Assembly: GCA_035578905.1 (NCBI GenBank)
Contig: JAQJVL010000536.1
Coordinates: 496,001-560,000, forward strand
Direction of reading: 5' to 3'
Origin: Stictocephala bisonia
Taxonomy: Eukaryota > Arthropoda > Insecta > Hemiptera > Membracidae
Length of the DNA stretch: 64,000 nucleotides
Shown: positions 13,060 to 24,640 of the stretch, one piece after another
Position numbering within the stretch: the first letter of the stretch is position 1
Layout: each line of letters begins with the position of its first letter
Notes under the pieces: model-generated
Told to the model about the DNA's origin: nothing
Databases searched by the model: none
What the model saw: only the letters and a program-made list of their open reading frames with translations
Made by a program: the position numbers and the translations under genes

Positions 13060-13130
13060 CACCACAGTAGGCGTATGGGTGGGATGACATCACCACTGTT
13101 CATGTGTAGGTGGGCGGAAGGGTATTTAGC
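13060..13130 (+). repeat. Diverged copy of the GTGGG minisatellite motif
   Basis: CACCACTGTTCATGTGTAGG followed by TGGGCGG, with a preceding GTATGGGTGGGATGACATCA, matches the repeat unit found at 51095-51187 and 59258-59482 (CACTGTTCGTGTATGGG then TGGGCGG). About two diverged units are present. Confidence 0.5.
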
Positions 13131-13849
13131 ATATTTATGATAGCCCTCGCCCACTTATTTTACACAAAATCTGCACAAACTCTATGCATGGATTAAACAT
13201 CAAATCATAATCAATCCTCGTTATCATAAAACCACTTTTAAAAGCTCATAACAACATCTAAAATATATAGAAAGTAAATAGCTACCACAAACTAGCCTTT
13301 TTATAATTAAATTATATTAAAAACATTATAACAAAATCTAAAACTGCTATAAAGTAACTACCGAATCATAATAAATCCTTTTCCACCAAAAAAACTGTAA
13401 ACCGTCGTAACGATTGCTGCACATGAATATTCTAGACATAATTTATCCAGGAGCTGGGTAAGATTAAGTTATCCTATATTTTAAATTCTGGCCTCGATCC
13501 ATCTTTACTCGTAATCCCCCATTTATTTATAATTTAACATTATTAAAACTCATGTAAGAAAAACAATGTGCTAGGACAGTTCCTGTCTGTCCAGACACGA
13601 GAAGGTCAATCTCTCTAACAAACGAAGCGTTACTAAAAATAAAATGAGTTTTTCAAGCAAATTTTCTTATAATTTTCTGTGGCTTATGGCTTTTACTAAT
13701 TATTGATAAAAGTTTATCTTGTATAATTTCATGACATGCTTCTTATCGTCATTTGTAACTCTATGCTCTACTATTTAAACAAAAAAACTCTTAATATTCT
13801 CTGATATGTTCTTTAATTTTATCTTCAAAGTTCATTCGTATTCTTAATA
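13131..13849. other. AT-rich DNA, nothing firm
   Basis: Two loosely similar AT-rich blocks at 13240-13300 and 13320-13380 may be an old local duplication. No gene was seen. Confidence 0.4.
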
Positions 13850-14060
13850 TCACAGCAGCCACCATTTTGACGATTCCAGCCAATGGGGTCACGTGATCAT
13901 AGACCTATAAATTGAGTTGCTGAACACCCTTTTCCCTTTTTTTGTGAATCCCTCTGGTCTGAGGAAGGTGAGCGTGGTTCACCGAAATCGATCACCATAG
14001 TATTTGTGCATTTTTTGGTTATATTTTAATACATTTGTGGTGTGTGACGTTTACTTGAAC
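13850..14060 (+). mobile_element. Penelope-like 3' end with hammerhead-like core
   Basis: This segment is homologous to 54530-54720 on the opposite strand; both contain CCCTCTGGTCTG, GAGCGT, GTTCACCGAAA and TATTTG blocks in order. In this copy CTGAGGA (13959-13965) is followed by GGTGA (13967-13971), a seven-base loop, TCACC (13979-13983) and GAAA. That is the CUGANGA-stem II-GAAA layout of hammerhead ribozymes, which are known from Penelope-like retroelements. One unpaired A lies between CTGAGGA and the stem. The upstream stem I and stem III partners are not convincing. The family assignment is inference. Confidence 0.4.
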
Positions 14061-14394
14061 TGTATTCTTTATTCAAAACATTAATTGGTAAGTACTATTT
14101 GATCACTCCTTCCAGCTTTCTTCTATAGATATCCTCAATAAATGCTCTTTCCACATTATGAGCCCTTGACCAAAATATATTCTCTACTGCTTTGTATTGA
14201 AAATTACATATTTACTTCCAATGTTCTTCTTCAGACAACTTTTTTCTTTTCTATATAGGTCAATTATCTATTATAATTACCAATAAATACTTTCTCCATA
14301 TCTTGTTTTATAGTCGTTTTCTGTTCCTGACCATTTATCAACATTTCACGTCTGAAATAACACTATAATCTATCGTGTATTTCTTCTGGGAGAC

Positions 14395-14590
14395 CGTTTA
14401 TAGAATACCATCAATGCGTGGTGTCTCGGTAGACAGGCAGCAAACTGTGGATTCTTCTTAGGTCTAAGGTTCGAATTCCCAATTGAGCTGATGGTCAGTA
14501 ATTCACTCATTGAATAAAGTTTACTCCCCAGCCTGAAGGCCAATGTGAACTGGCAAGTGAATTTAAACAAACAATTAAATAAACAAATAA
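14395..14590 (+). mobile_element. tRNA-derived SINE (family C)
   Basis: The head carries an A-box-like TGTCTCGGTAGACAGG and a good B box GGTTCGAATTC at 14468-14478, spaced as in a tRNA gene. A unique body follows, and the tail is rich in AAACAAATAA. The A and B boxes would form an internal RNA polymerase III promoter. It differs from the two other SINE families in the window. Confidence 0.7.
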
Positions 14591-15321
14591 TGATCTCGTA
14601 GCTTTAACGATCCTTACTGAAATCATCGGTGGGAGAGCTATAGTATAACTCCTCATAGTGAAATCCTTATAGTTGAGTGGGAGAGTTAAAAGTATAACTA
14701 ATTAATCCTTAAAGGAGCATAACTATGTTTTCAATTCCTACAAAGGTATTAAAAATATTTAATAAAAAAAAAAAAAACACACAACTAGTTAATCGATCAA
14801 TTAGTAATAAAAAATTACAAATCATTATGAGACAAATATAATTTTAAGATTATTTTAAGTTACAATAACGTACTAACTATCGACAGATGCAAACAGCTAA
14901 TTGTCCTCTCATCCATCAAAACTGTCTAAGTGTCAATCGCATGAAGCAATTTGTTCACTCAGGTTTAAAAAGCTTATTTTACCGTTTAAAACTACAATAC
15001 AATTACATTTTGAGCTTAGGTTATTCCAATTATAAAAAAAATGTATGGTGTATTTATCGAGTAAGGTTTTTAAACTTTATTTAATAAACTACTAATTATA
15101 AATAAGCAGAAAAATTAAATCCATAAGTTGAAAACTATATTATCTTGTCAAATTTTTTAAAAATTAGGAATACATTATAAATGGAACTCTATAACTATAA
15201 ATCGTCAATATTAGTAAGAAAATAAATAATTAAAAAGGACTAAGGAGATTCTAAAGAATGAAAAAAGTGGTAAAGGCAATCAGTATGGGCCCAACCCTTT
15301 ACTAACTTTTTTAACAAGAGA
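14591..15321. other. AT-rich DNA, nothing recognisable
   Basis: Short chance ORFs and poly-A only. The sequence runs straight into the 75-bp satellite. Confidence 0.5.
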
Positions 15322-18300
15322 TTTTGTTAATAATTGTAGGCAGTGTTAAACTGTAAAGTATCATCGATCTGAACCTCACCCTTCAATGGCCTAGTGTGTT
15401 TGTTAATAGGTTAGGTAGTGTTAAACTGTAAAGTGCCATCGACCTGTACCTCGCCCTTCAATGGCCTAGTGTGTTTCGATCTGTACCTCGCCCTTCAATG
15501 GCCTAGTGTGTTTGTTAGTAGGTTAGGTAGTGTTAAACTGTAAAGTGCCATCGATCTGTACCTCGCCCTTCAATGGCCTAGTGTGTTTGTTAGTAGGTTA
15601 GGTAGTGTTAAACTGTAAAGTGCCATCGATCTGTACCTCGCCCTTCAATGGACTAGTGTGTTTGTTAGTAGGATAGGTAGAGTTAAACTGTAAAGTGCCA
15701 TCGATCTGTACCTCGCCCTTCAATGGCCTAGTGTGTTTCGATCTGTACCTCGCCCTTCAATGGCCTAGTGTGTTTGTTAGTAGGTTAGGTAGTGTTAAAC
15801 TGTAAAGTGCCATCGATCTGTACCTCGCCCTTCAATGGCCTAGTGTGTTTGTTAGTAGGTTAGGTAGTGTTAAACTGTAAAGTGCCATCGATCTGTACCT
15901 CGCCCTTCAATGGACTAGTGTGTTTGTTAGTAGGATAGGTAGAGTTAAACTGTAAAGTGCCATCGATCTGTACCTCGCCCTTCAATGGCCTAGTGTGTTT
16001 GTTAGTAGGTTAGGTAGTGTTAAACTGTAAAGTGCCATTCTGTACCTCGCCCCTCAATGGCCTAGTGTGTTTGTTAGTAGGTTAGGTAGTGTTAAACTGT
16101 AAAGTGCCATCGATCTGTACCTCGCCCTTCAATGGCCTAGTGTGTTTGTTAGTAGGTTAGGTAGTGTTAAACTGTAAAGTGCCATCGATCTGTACCTCGC
16201 CCTTCAATGGCCTAGTGTGTTTGTTAGTAGGTTAGGTAGTGTTAAACTGTAAAGTGCCATCGATCTGTACCTCGCCCTTCAATGGCCTAGTGTGTTTGTT
16301 AGTAGGTTAGGTAGTGTTAAACTGTAAATTGCCATCGATCTGTACCTCGCCCTTCAATGGCCTAGTGTGTTTCGATCTGTACCTCGCCCTTCAATGGCCT
16401 AGTGTGTTTGTTAGTAGATTAGGTAGTGTTAAACTGTAAAGTGCCATCGATCTGTACCTCGCCCTTCAATGGCCTAGTGTGTTTGTTAGTAGGATAGGTA
16501 GTGTTAAACTGTAAAGTATCATCGATCTGTACCTCACCCTTCAATGGCCTAGTGTGTTTGTTAGTAGAATAGGTAGTGTTAAACTGTTAAGTGCCATCGA
16601 TCTGTACCTCGCCCTTCAATGGCCTAGTGTGTTTGTTAGTAGGATAGGTAGTGTTAAACTGTAAAGTATCATCGATCTGTACCTCGCCCTTCAATGGCCT
16701 AGTGTGTTTGTTAGTAGGATAGGTAGTGTTAAACTCTAAAGTATCATCGATCTGTACCTCACCCTTCAATGGCCTAGTGTGTTTGTTAGTAGATTAGGTG
16801 GTGTTAAACTGTAAAGTGCCATCGATCTGTACCTCGCCCTTCAATGGCCTAGTGTGTTTGTTAGTAGGATAGGTAGTGTTAAACTGTAAAGTATCATCGA
16901 TCTGTACCTCACCCTTCAATGGCCTAGTGCGTTTGTTAGTAGGTTAGGTAGTGTTGAACTGTAAATTGCCATCGATCTGTACCTCGCCCTTCAATGGCTC
17001 AGTGTGTTTCGATCTGTACCTCGCCCTTCAATGGCCTAGTGTGTTTGTTAGTAGGTTAGGTAGTGTTAAACTGTAAAGTGCCATCGATCTGTACCTCGCC
17101 CTTCAATGGCTCAGTGTGTTTCGATGTGTACCTCGCCCTTCAATGGCCTAGTGTGTTTGTTAGTAGGTTAGGTAGTGTTAAACTGTAAAGTGCCATCGAT
17201 CTGTACCTCGCCCTTCAATGGCCTAGTGTGTTTCGATCTGTACCTCGCCCTTCAATGGCCTAGTGTGTTAGTTAGTAGGTTAGGTAGTGTTAAACTGTAA
17301 AGTATCATCGATCTGTACCTCGCCCTTCAATGGCCTAGTGTGTTTGTTAATAAGTTAGGTAGTGTTATACTGTAAAATGCCATCGTACCGAGCCATACCC
17401 TTCAATATCCTAGTGTGTTTGTTAGTAAGGGTAGGTAGTGTTAAACTATAAAGTGCTATCGACCTGAACCTCTCCCTTCAATGGCCTAGTGTGTTTGTTA
17501 ATAAGTTAGGTAGTGTTATACTGTAAAGTGCCATCGTACTGAGCCATACCCTTCAATATCCCAGTGTGTTTGTTAGTAAGGGTAGGTAGTGTTAAACTAT
17601 AAAGTGCTATCGACCTGAACCTCTCCCTTCAATGGCCTAGTGTGTTTGTTAATAAGTTAGGTAGTGTTATACTGTAAAGTGCCATCGTACTGAGCCATAC
17701 CCTTCAATATCCCAGTGTGTTTGTTAGTAAGGGTAGGTAGTGTTAAACTGTAAAGTGCCATCGATCTGTACCTCGCCCTTCAATGGCCTAGTGTGTTTGT
17801 TAGTAATGGTAGGTAGTGTTAAACTGTAAAGTGCTATCGACCTGAACCTCTCCCTTCAATGGCCTAGTGTGTTTGTTAATAAGTTAGGTAGTGTTATACT
17901 GTAAAGTGCCATCGTACTGAGCCATACCCTTCAATATCCCAGTGTGTTTGTTAGTAAGGGTAGGTAGTGTTAAACTATAAAGTGCTATCGACCTGAACCT
18001 CTCCCTTCAATGGCCTAGTGTGTTTGTTAATAAGTTAGGTAGTGTTATACTGTAAAGTGCCATCGATCTGTACCTCGCCCTTCAATGGCCTAGTGTGTTT
18101 GTTAGTAGGATAGGTAGTGTTAAACTGTAAAGTATCATCGATCTGTACCTCACCCTTCAATGGCCTAGTGTGTTTGTTAGTAGAATAGGTAGTGTTAAAC
18201 TGTAAAGTGCCATCGATCTGTACCTCGCCCTTCAATGGCCTAGTGTGTTTGTTAGTAGGTTAGGTAGTGTTAAACTGTAAAGTATCATCGATCTGTACCT

Positions 18301-21300
18301 CGCCCTTCAATGGCCTAGTGTGTTTGTTAGTAGGATAGGTAGTGTTAAACTGTAAAGTATCATCGATCTGTACCTCACCCTTCAATGGCCTAGTGTGTTT
18401 GTTAGTAGATTAGGTAGTGTTAAACTGTAAAGTATCATCGATCTGTACCTCACCCTTCAATGGCCTAGTGCGTTTGTTAGTAGGTTAGGTAGTGTTGAAC
18501 TGTAAATTGCCATCGATCTGTACCTCGCCCTTCAATGGCTCAGTGTGTTTCGATCTGTACCTCGCCCTTCAATGGCCTAGTGTGTTTGTTAGTAGGTTAG
18601 GTAGTGTTAAACTGTAAAGTGCCATCGATCTGTACCTCGCCCTTCAATGGCTCAGTGTGTTTCGATGTGTACCTCGCCCTTCAATGGCCTAGTGTGTTTG
18701 TTAGTAGGTTAGGTAGTGTTAAACTGTAAAGTGCCATCGATCTGTACCTCGCCCTTCAATGGCCTAGTGTGTTTCGATCTGTACCTCGCCCTTCAATGGC
18801 CTAGTGTGTTAGTTAGTAGGTTAGGTAGTGTTAAACTGTAAAGTATCATCGATCTGTACCTCGCCCTTCAATAGCCTAGTGTGTTTGTTAATAAGTTAGG
18901 TAGTGTTATACTGTAAAATGCCATCGTACCGAGCCATACCCTTCAATATCCTAGTGTGTTTGTTAGTAAGGGTAGGTAGTGTTAAACTATAAAGTGCTAT
19001 CGACCTGAACCTCTCCCTTCAATGGCCTAGTGTGTTTGTTAATAAGTTAGGTAGTGTTATACTGTAAAGTGCCATCGTACTGAGCCATACCCTTCAATAT
19101 CCCAGTGTGTTTGTTAGTAAGGGTAGGTAGTGTTAAACTATAAAGTGCTATCGACCTGAACCTCTCCCTTCAATGGCCTAGTGTGTTTGTTAATAAGTTA
19201 GGTAGTGTTATACTGTAAAGTGCCATCGTACTGAGCCATACCCTTCAATATCCCAGTGTGTTTGTTAGTAAGGGTAGGTAGTGTTAAACTATAAAGTGCT
19301 ATCGATCTGTACCTCGCCCTTCAATGGCCTAGTGTGTTTGTTAATAAGTTAGGTAGTGTTATACTGTAAAGTGCCATCGTACTGAGCCATACCCTTCAAT
19401 ATCCCAGTGTGTTTGTTAGTAAGGGTAGGTAGTGTTAAACTGTAAAGTGCCATCGATCTGTACCTCGCCCTTCAATGGCCTAGTGTGTTTGTTAGTAGGT
19501 TAGGTAGTGTTAAACTGTAAAGTGCCATCGACCTGAACCTCGCCCTTCAATGGCCTAGTGTGTTTGTTAATAAGTTAGGTAGTGTTATACTGTAAAGTGC
19601 CATCGTACTGAGCCATACCCTTCAATATCCCAGTGTGTTTGTTAGTAAGGGTAGGTAGTGTTAAACTGTAAAGTGTCATCGACCTGAACCTCTCCCTTCA
19701 ATGGCCTAGTGTGTTTGTTAATAAGTTAGGTAGTGTTATACTGTAAAGTGCCATCGTACTGAGCCATACCCTTCAATATCCCAGTGTGTTTGTTAGTAAG
19801 GGTAGGTAGTGTTAAACTATAAAGTGCTATCGACCTGAACCTCTCCCTTTAATGGCCTAGTGTGTTTGTTAATAAGTTAGGTAGTGTTATACTGTAAAGT
19901 GCCATCGTACTGAGCCATACCCTTCAATATCCCAGTGTGTTTGTTAGTAGGTTAGGTAGTGTTAAACTGTAAAGTGCCATTCTGTACCTCGCCCCTCAAT
20001 GGCCTAGTGTGTTTGTTAGTAGGTTAGGTAGTGTTAAACTATAAAGTGCTATCGACCTGAACCTCTCCCTTCAATGGCCTAGTGTGTTTGTTAATAAGTT
20101 AGGTAGTGTTATACTGTAAAGTGCCATCGTACTGAGCCATACCCTTCAATATCCCAGTGTGTTTGTTAGTAGGTTAGGTAGTGTTAAACTGTAAAGTGCT
20201 ATTCTGTACCTCGCCCCTCAATGGCCTAGTGTGTTTGTTAGTAGGATAGGTAGTGTTAAACTGTAAAGTGCCATCGATCTGTACCTCGCCCTTCAATGGC
20301 CTAGTGTGTTTGTTAATAAGTTAGGTAGTGTTAAACTGTAAAGTGCCATTCTGTACCTCGCCCCTCAATGGCCTAGTGTGTTTGTTAGTAGGATAGGTAG
20401 TGTTATACTGTAAAGTGCCATCGTACTGAGCCATACCCTTCAATATCCCAGTGTGTTTGTTAGTAAGGGTAGGTAGTGTTAAACTATAAAGTGCTATCGA
20501 CCTGAACCTCTCCCTTCAATGGCCTAGTGTGTTTGTTAATAGGTTAGGTAGTGTTAAACTGTAAAGTACCATCGATCTGTACCTCGCCCTTCAATATCCC
20601 AGTGTGTTTGTTAGTAAGGGTAGGTAGTGTTAAACTGTAAAGTGTCATCGATCTGTACCTCTCCCTTCAATGGCCTAGTGTGTTTGTTAATAAGTTAGGT
20701 AGTGTTATACTGTAAAGTGCCATCGTACTGAGCCATAACCTTCCATATCCCAATGTGTTTGTTAGTAAGGGTAGGTAGTGTTAAACTGTAAAGTGTCATC
20801 GATCTGTACCTCTCCCTTCAATGGCCTAGTGTGTTTGTTAATAAGTTAGGTAGTGTTATACTGTAAAGTGCCATCGTACTGAGCCATACCCTTCAATATC
20901 CCAGTGTGTTTGTTAGTAAGGGTAGGTAGTGTTAAACTGTAAAGTGTCATCGATCTGAACCTCTCCCTTCAATGGCCTAGTGTGTTTGTTAATAAGTTAG
21001 GTAGTGTTATACTGTAAAGTGCCATCATACTGAGCCATACCCTTCAATATCCCAGTGTGTTTGTTAGTAAGGGTAGGTAGTGTTAAACTGTAAAGTGCCA
21101 TCGACCTGAACCTCTCCCTTCAATGGCCTAGTGTGTTTGTTAATAAGTTAGGTAGTGTTATACTGTAAAGTGCCATCGTACTGAGCCATACCCTTCAATA
21201 TCCCAATGTGTTTGTTAGTAGGATAGGTAGTGTTAAACTGTAAAGTGCCATCGACCTGAACCTCTCCCTTCAATGGCCTAGTGTGTTTGTTAATAAGTTA

Positions 21301-21430
21301 GGTAGTGTTATACTGTAAAGTGCCATCATACTGAGCCATACCCTTCAATATCCCAGTGTGTTTGTTAGTAAGGGTAGGTAGTGTTAAACTGTAAAGTGCC
21401 ATCGATCTGAGCCCCTCCCTTCAATAGACC
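15322..21430. repeat. 75-bp satellite array (Sat2) with higher-order repeats
   Basis: About 80 tandem monomers of 75 bp contain GTTAGGTAGTGTTAAACTG, CATCGATCTGTACC and CTTCAATGGCCTAGTG blocks. Partial 37-bp monomers (CGATCTGTACC...GTGTGTTT) are inserted at several points, for example near 15476, 15740, 16370 and 17008. From about 17.35 kb two monomer types alternate: one has GTTATACTG...CGTACTGAGCC...AATATCCC, the other has TTAAACTATAAAGTGCTATCGACC. They form a dimer that recurs at 151 bp (17351, 17502, 17653). A block of about 1.3-1.5 kb is duplicated within the array at an offset of 1541 bp. The minus strand stays open for up to 66 codons because 75 is a multiple of three; I treat that as incidental. 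Confidence 0.97.
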
Positions 21431-22232
21431 AGTTTGTTAGTAATGGTAGGTAGTGAAAGTTAAAGGCAATACGATCTGAGCCCCTCTCTTCAATAGACCA
21501 GTTTTTTGTTAGTAAGGGTAGGTAGTGTTAAGCTGTAAAGTGCAATTGATTTGAACCCACCCTTTATGGTCATATTTACTTGTTTTATGTTGTTAGTAAG
21601 TGCTGGCCTGTACAATTTTATTGATCTGAACCTCACCCTTCAGTTGAGGAGGGTGTTTGTTTGAGAGGGAAGTAAGTGCTGAGCAGTCTATCATAATCGA
21701 GGTAAGTAGATAATTGTGTTAGTTTTTGAGGTAACTAAGTGCTAAGCTGTAAAATATTATCAATCTAAGCCCACCCTTAGTCCACTAAGTTGGTTTGTGA
21801 GGTTAGTGGGAAGCACTAAACTGTAAATCTCCATTAGTCTGAGCCACACCCTTCAGTAGAGCAGTGTGTTTGTTGGTGAGGGAAGTATGTGCTAGGCTGC
21901 AAATTGCCATTGATCTGAGCCACACCCTTCACTAGACCTGTTTGGTTGTTGGGGAGGGGAGTAAGTTCTGAGCCATACCATTTACCATACACATAATCAA
22001 CTTGAGCCATACTATTTAGTAGAGCTGTGTGTTGTGAGGATGGTAAGTGTTTAATTGTAGAATTGCATTGATCTGAGCCACACCCTTAAATAGACCGAAG
22101 AGTTATTTGGTGAGGGAAGTATAGTGGATAGTTGTACATTGCTATTGACCTGAGCTAGAGCAGTGTTTGTAGTGAGTGCAGAACGTGCTGAGCTGTAATT
22201 TTAATCGATCATAACCCACCATTTATATCGTT
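21431..22232. repeat. Degenerate edge of the 75-bp satellite, proximal part
   Basis: Monomers decay progressively: TTGATCTGAGCCACACCCTTC-like cores recur at irregular spacing with indels, and TTTGTTGGTGAGGGAAGTA replaces the usual end of the unit. This is a typical unhomogenised array flank. Confidence 0.8.
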
Positions 22233-22582
22233 ATGTACATTGTTATTGCCAACGCATATTTATTTCTCGTTTACATATTCTATCGTTGTTGTTATTTTCA
22301 TACAGTTATTTATTCATTGTTGTTACTTGTACATACATATATTTCGTTAATTATCCACAAATTAATTGTTGTATTTTCGTATTTTGCTAAATATTTATAT
22401 TTTCAATTGTTACGTCGTCAAGTTTGTACATAATTATTCTTTCTGTAGATGCTCACTAATTATGCTGTACTGTATTATGACATCTTCTCATAGACTCTAT
22501 TGTCAACATTGTTGGCCATCTTGATATATGTATTCTAAATATTGTAAAATGGTGTATGCCGTTGGTTAATAAAATAAACCAC
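22233..22582 (+). mobile_element. Retroelement 3' end inserted in the satellite flank
   Basis: An AT-rich, non-satellite block interrupts the decayed monomers. It ends GGTTAATAAAATAAACCA, which looks like a polyadenylation signal and short A-rich tail. The preceding GTTGGCCATCTTGATATATG is unlike the satellite. I infer a 5'-truncated non-LTR 3' UTR. No clear target duplication could be fixed because the flanking monomers are too diverged. Confidence 0.4.
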
Positions 22583-23110
22583 TCAATACCTTAATGTTTC
22601 TATTGGTAAGGGTAGCTGTTAGGTGTTAAGTGATATCAATTTGAGCCCGGCCGTTATTGTTAGTAAAGTTAAGCTTTAAACCACCAGCGTTCAGAGCCAT
22701 GTTCTGCAAGAACCCAATTTATAAGTTTTTAAAGAGAGTAAGTGCTCAGCTGTTATTGATCTGATCCATACTCTTCATAGATCTCTATGATTGTTGGTGA
22801 AGGAAGTACATAACATATTAGGTTTCTAATCACAGCTGAATGAGTTTAACAATTAAGAAGCTCAATTGTTAAACTCATTTTTGGTGAAGATAATAGGTGT
22901 TAAGCTATCAATCACCATAGACATGTTTTTTTGTTGGTGAGGGAAGTAAATGTTACCCTGTACATTGCTATTTATCTGAGAAGCACTTATAATTAGAACA
23001 GTTGTGCTAAGCTAACAATCTTCATTCATCCAATCCACACCTATCGTCAAATTCTTTGCTGGTGAGGGGTAGCAAGGGTGTTAAATATCAGTTATTATTG
23101 GAGATTTGAA
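22583..23110. repeat. Degenerate edge of the 75-bp satellite, distal part
   Basis: Highly diverged monomers continue (ATCAATTTGAGCCCGG, TTGTTGGTGAGGGAAGTA, CATTCATCCAATCCACACC). They contain an inverted repeat with 16-bp arms at 22839-22854 and 22864-22879 (arm AATGAGTTTAACAATT). Confidence 0.7.
22839..22879. repeat. Perfect inverted repeat, 16-bp arms
   Basis: The left arm AATGAGTTTAACAATT and its exact reverse complement are separated by nine bases. It could fold into a hairpin. It sits in decayed satellite and has no terminator-like context. Confidence 0.85.
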
Positions 23111-24242
23111 TTTGGGTAAGTTTTCAAACTATACCACTACATTTTAGTAAATATGATTTACAGTAAGTATGTTATATTGTACAGTAGCTGTAGAACTATT
23201 TGATTGTCAAATAAATAATTTTACAAAATAATAATTGATTTAATATTATATTGACTTATATTATAATTTGATATTTGATTTCATAATATAGTTTAAATGT
23301 CGAAAAGCTGTATTTTTTAATGATTATAGTATTTTTTTATAAACAAGTATAGTACATCCATCTCGTTTTGTTACACGATGAATGTAACATCATATATGAG
23401 AATAATATATTTGCTAAGATATGTTTTAATAAATGTAACTAAAAGTAAACGTAAAATAAAGGCCTAAGCTCCAAATAAATAATTTTAAGCTCGTAATTGC
23501 TTCCCAAATGGGAAAAGTGGTAGTGAATATTTCAAGGGAGGAATCGGAAATTAAATGTAAATAGAATACACTTGATGGATGTTTGAGAGAGGGGAGATCC
23601 TTAAAATGTTTACTATCCATATATGTATTCCGGTGAGGTTTTGGATTCCTTACTTCTTTTATGGCACCAGTCTACTCTAAGTAACAATTTTTATTTTACC
23701 TTTATCTTAATACTAACTAACTAGTTCTAGATTTCCATTGTAAGAAGATATTAACTATTATTTCACCACCAATATTACTATTTATTTAAATTCGAATTTC
23801 TATAGTATGAGAATAGTACTTTTTATAACAAATTTATAAAATTATTAGGAGTAAATAATATACTATATAGCAAAATAGAGTCAATACAATTTAAAGAAAA
23901 AAACAATGTCTCTCATATACTGAATAATCAATTAGATATGTGATTTTATAAAATATTTTATTCATACAGCAGTAAACTAATTATTTTTATTGTTCTGGCT
24001 AAAGTTGTGATAGAAAGGAATCAGTAAAAATACTTTCATGAACAATTTTTCAGATTTTAACTTATTAATTTAAATAAAATTGTATAGTCCATATGTTAGT
24101 TAGATGCCAAACTAGTTAAACTAAATAAGATAGTTTTAGTTTGAACACTATGGCAGCTTTGATGTTTATAGAACGCATATATTCATTGTTACTACCAATA
24201 GTTAAATTTGTATTTACTGTATGACCAAATTTTTTTTTTAAT
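23111..24242. other. AT-rich DNA, nothing recognisable
   Basis: No repeat partner, exon or RNA signature was seen. Confidence 0.5.
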
Positions 24243-24640
24243 GGTATGCTTGTTCGGCTCTATTTGCACAGTCTTGAAACTCAGCTACTTGGGGACAAGA
24301 TGTTGTGAAGATTGTAAGCCATAGGTTCTATACTAGGTCCTCTTAATACTGACACAGCGTCCATTCATGGGTTGCTATCGACGTAAACATTTCTACAGAA
24401 CTCTGGGGTGTCCTTGTTACTATTAGTTAAGGTCCATATGTTGTGTAAGAAGGTGAAATGTCACCTTGCTGAAAATCAGACGAACACTACATAGTTTGGA
24501 TTTTCCTATTTTCCTAACTCTGCAGGTTTCCTAGTTTTCCTTTTTTCCTACGATATTACAAAGTTGGTCTTTCTGAGGAATCAATCAATGACTACACTCG
24601 TTCATGTACACTCATAATACTCATTCTTCCCCTCCCACTT
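24243..24640 (+). mobile_element. tRNA-derived SINE (family B), diverged copy
   Basis: Blocks match the other family B copies: CAGCTACTTGG, GATGTTGTGAAGATTGTAAG, the B-box-like GGTTCTATACTAGGTCC, CTCTTAATACTGACACAGCGTCC and a 3' region with GACTACACTCGTTCATG and ACTCATAATACTCATT. An unrelated C/T-rich segment sits between the body and the 3' end. The head is poorly preserved. Confidence 0.6.

Noticed and set aside
16587..18235. ORFs of 60-66 codons inside the 75-bp satellite as genes
   Set aside because: They are repeats of one 25-residue unit produced by a monomer length divisible by three, broken by half-monomers.
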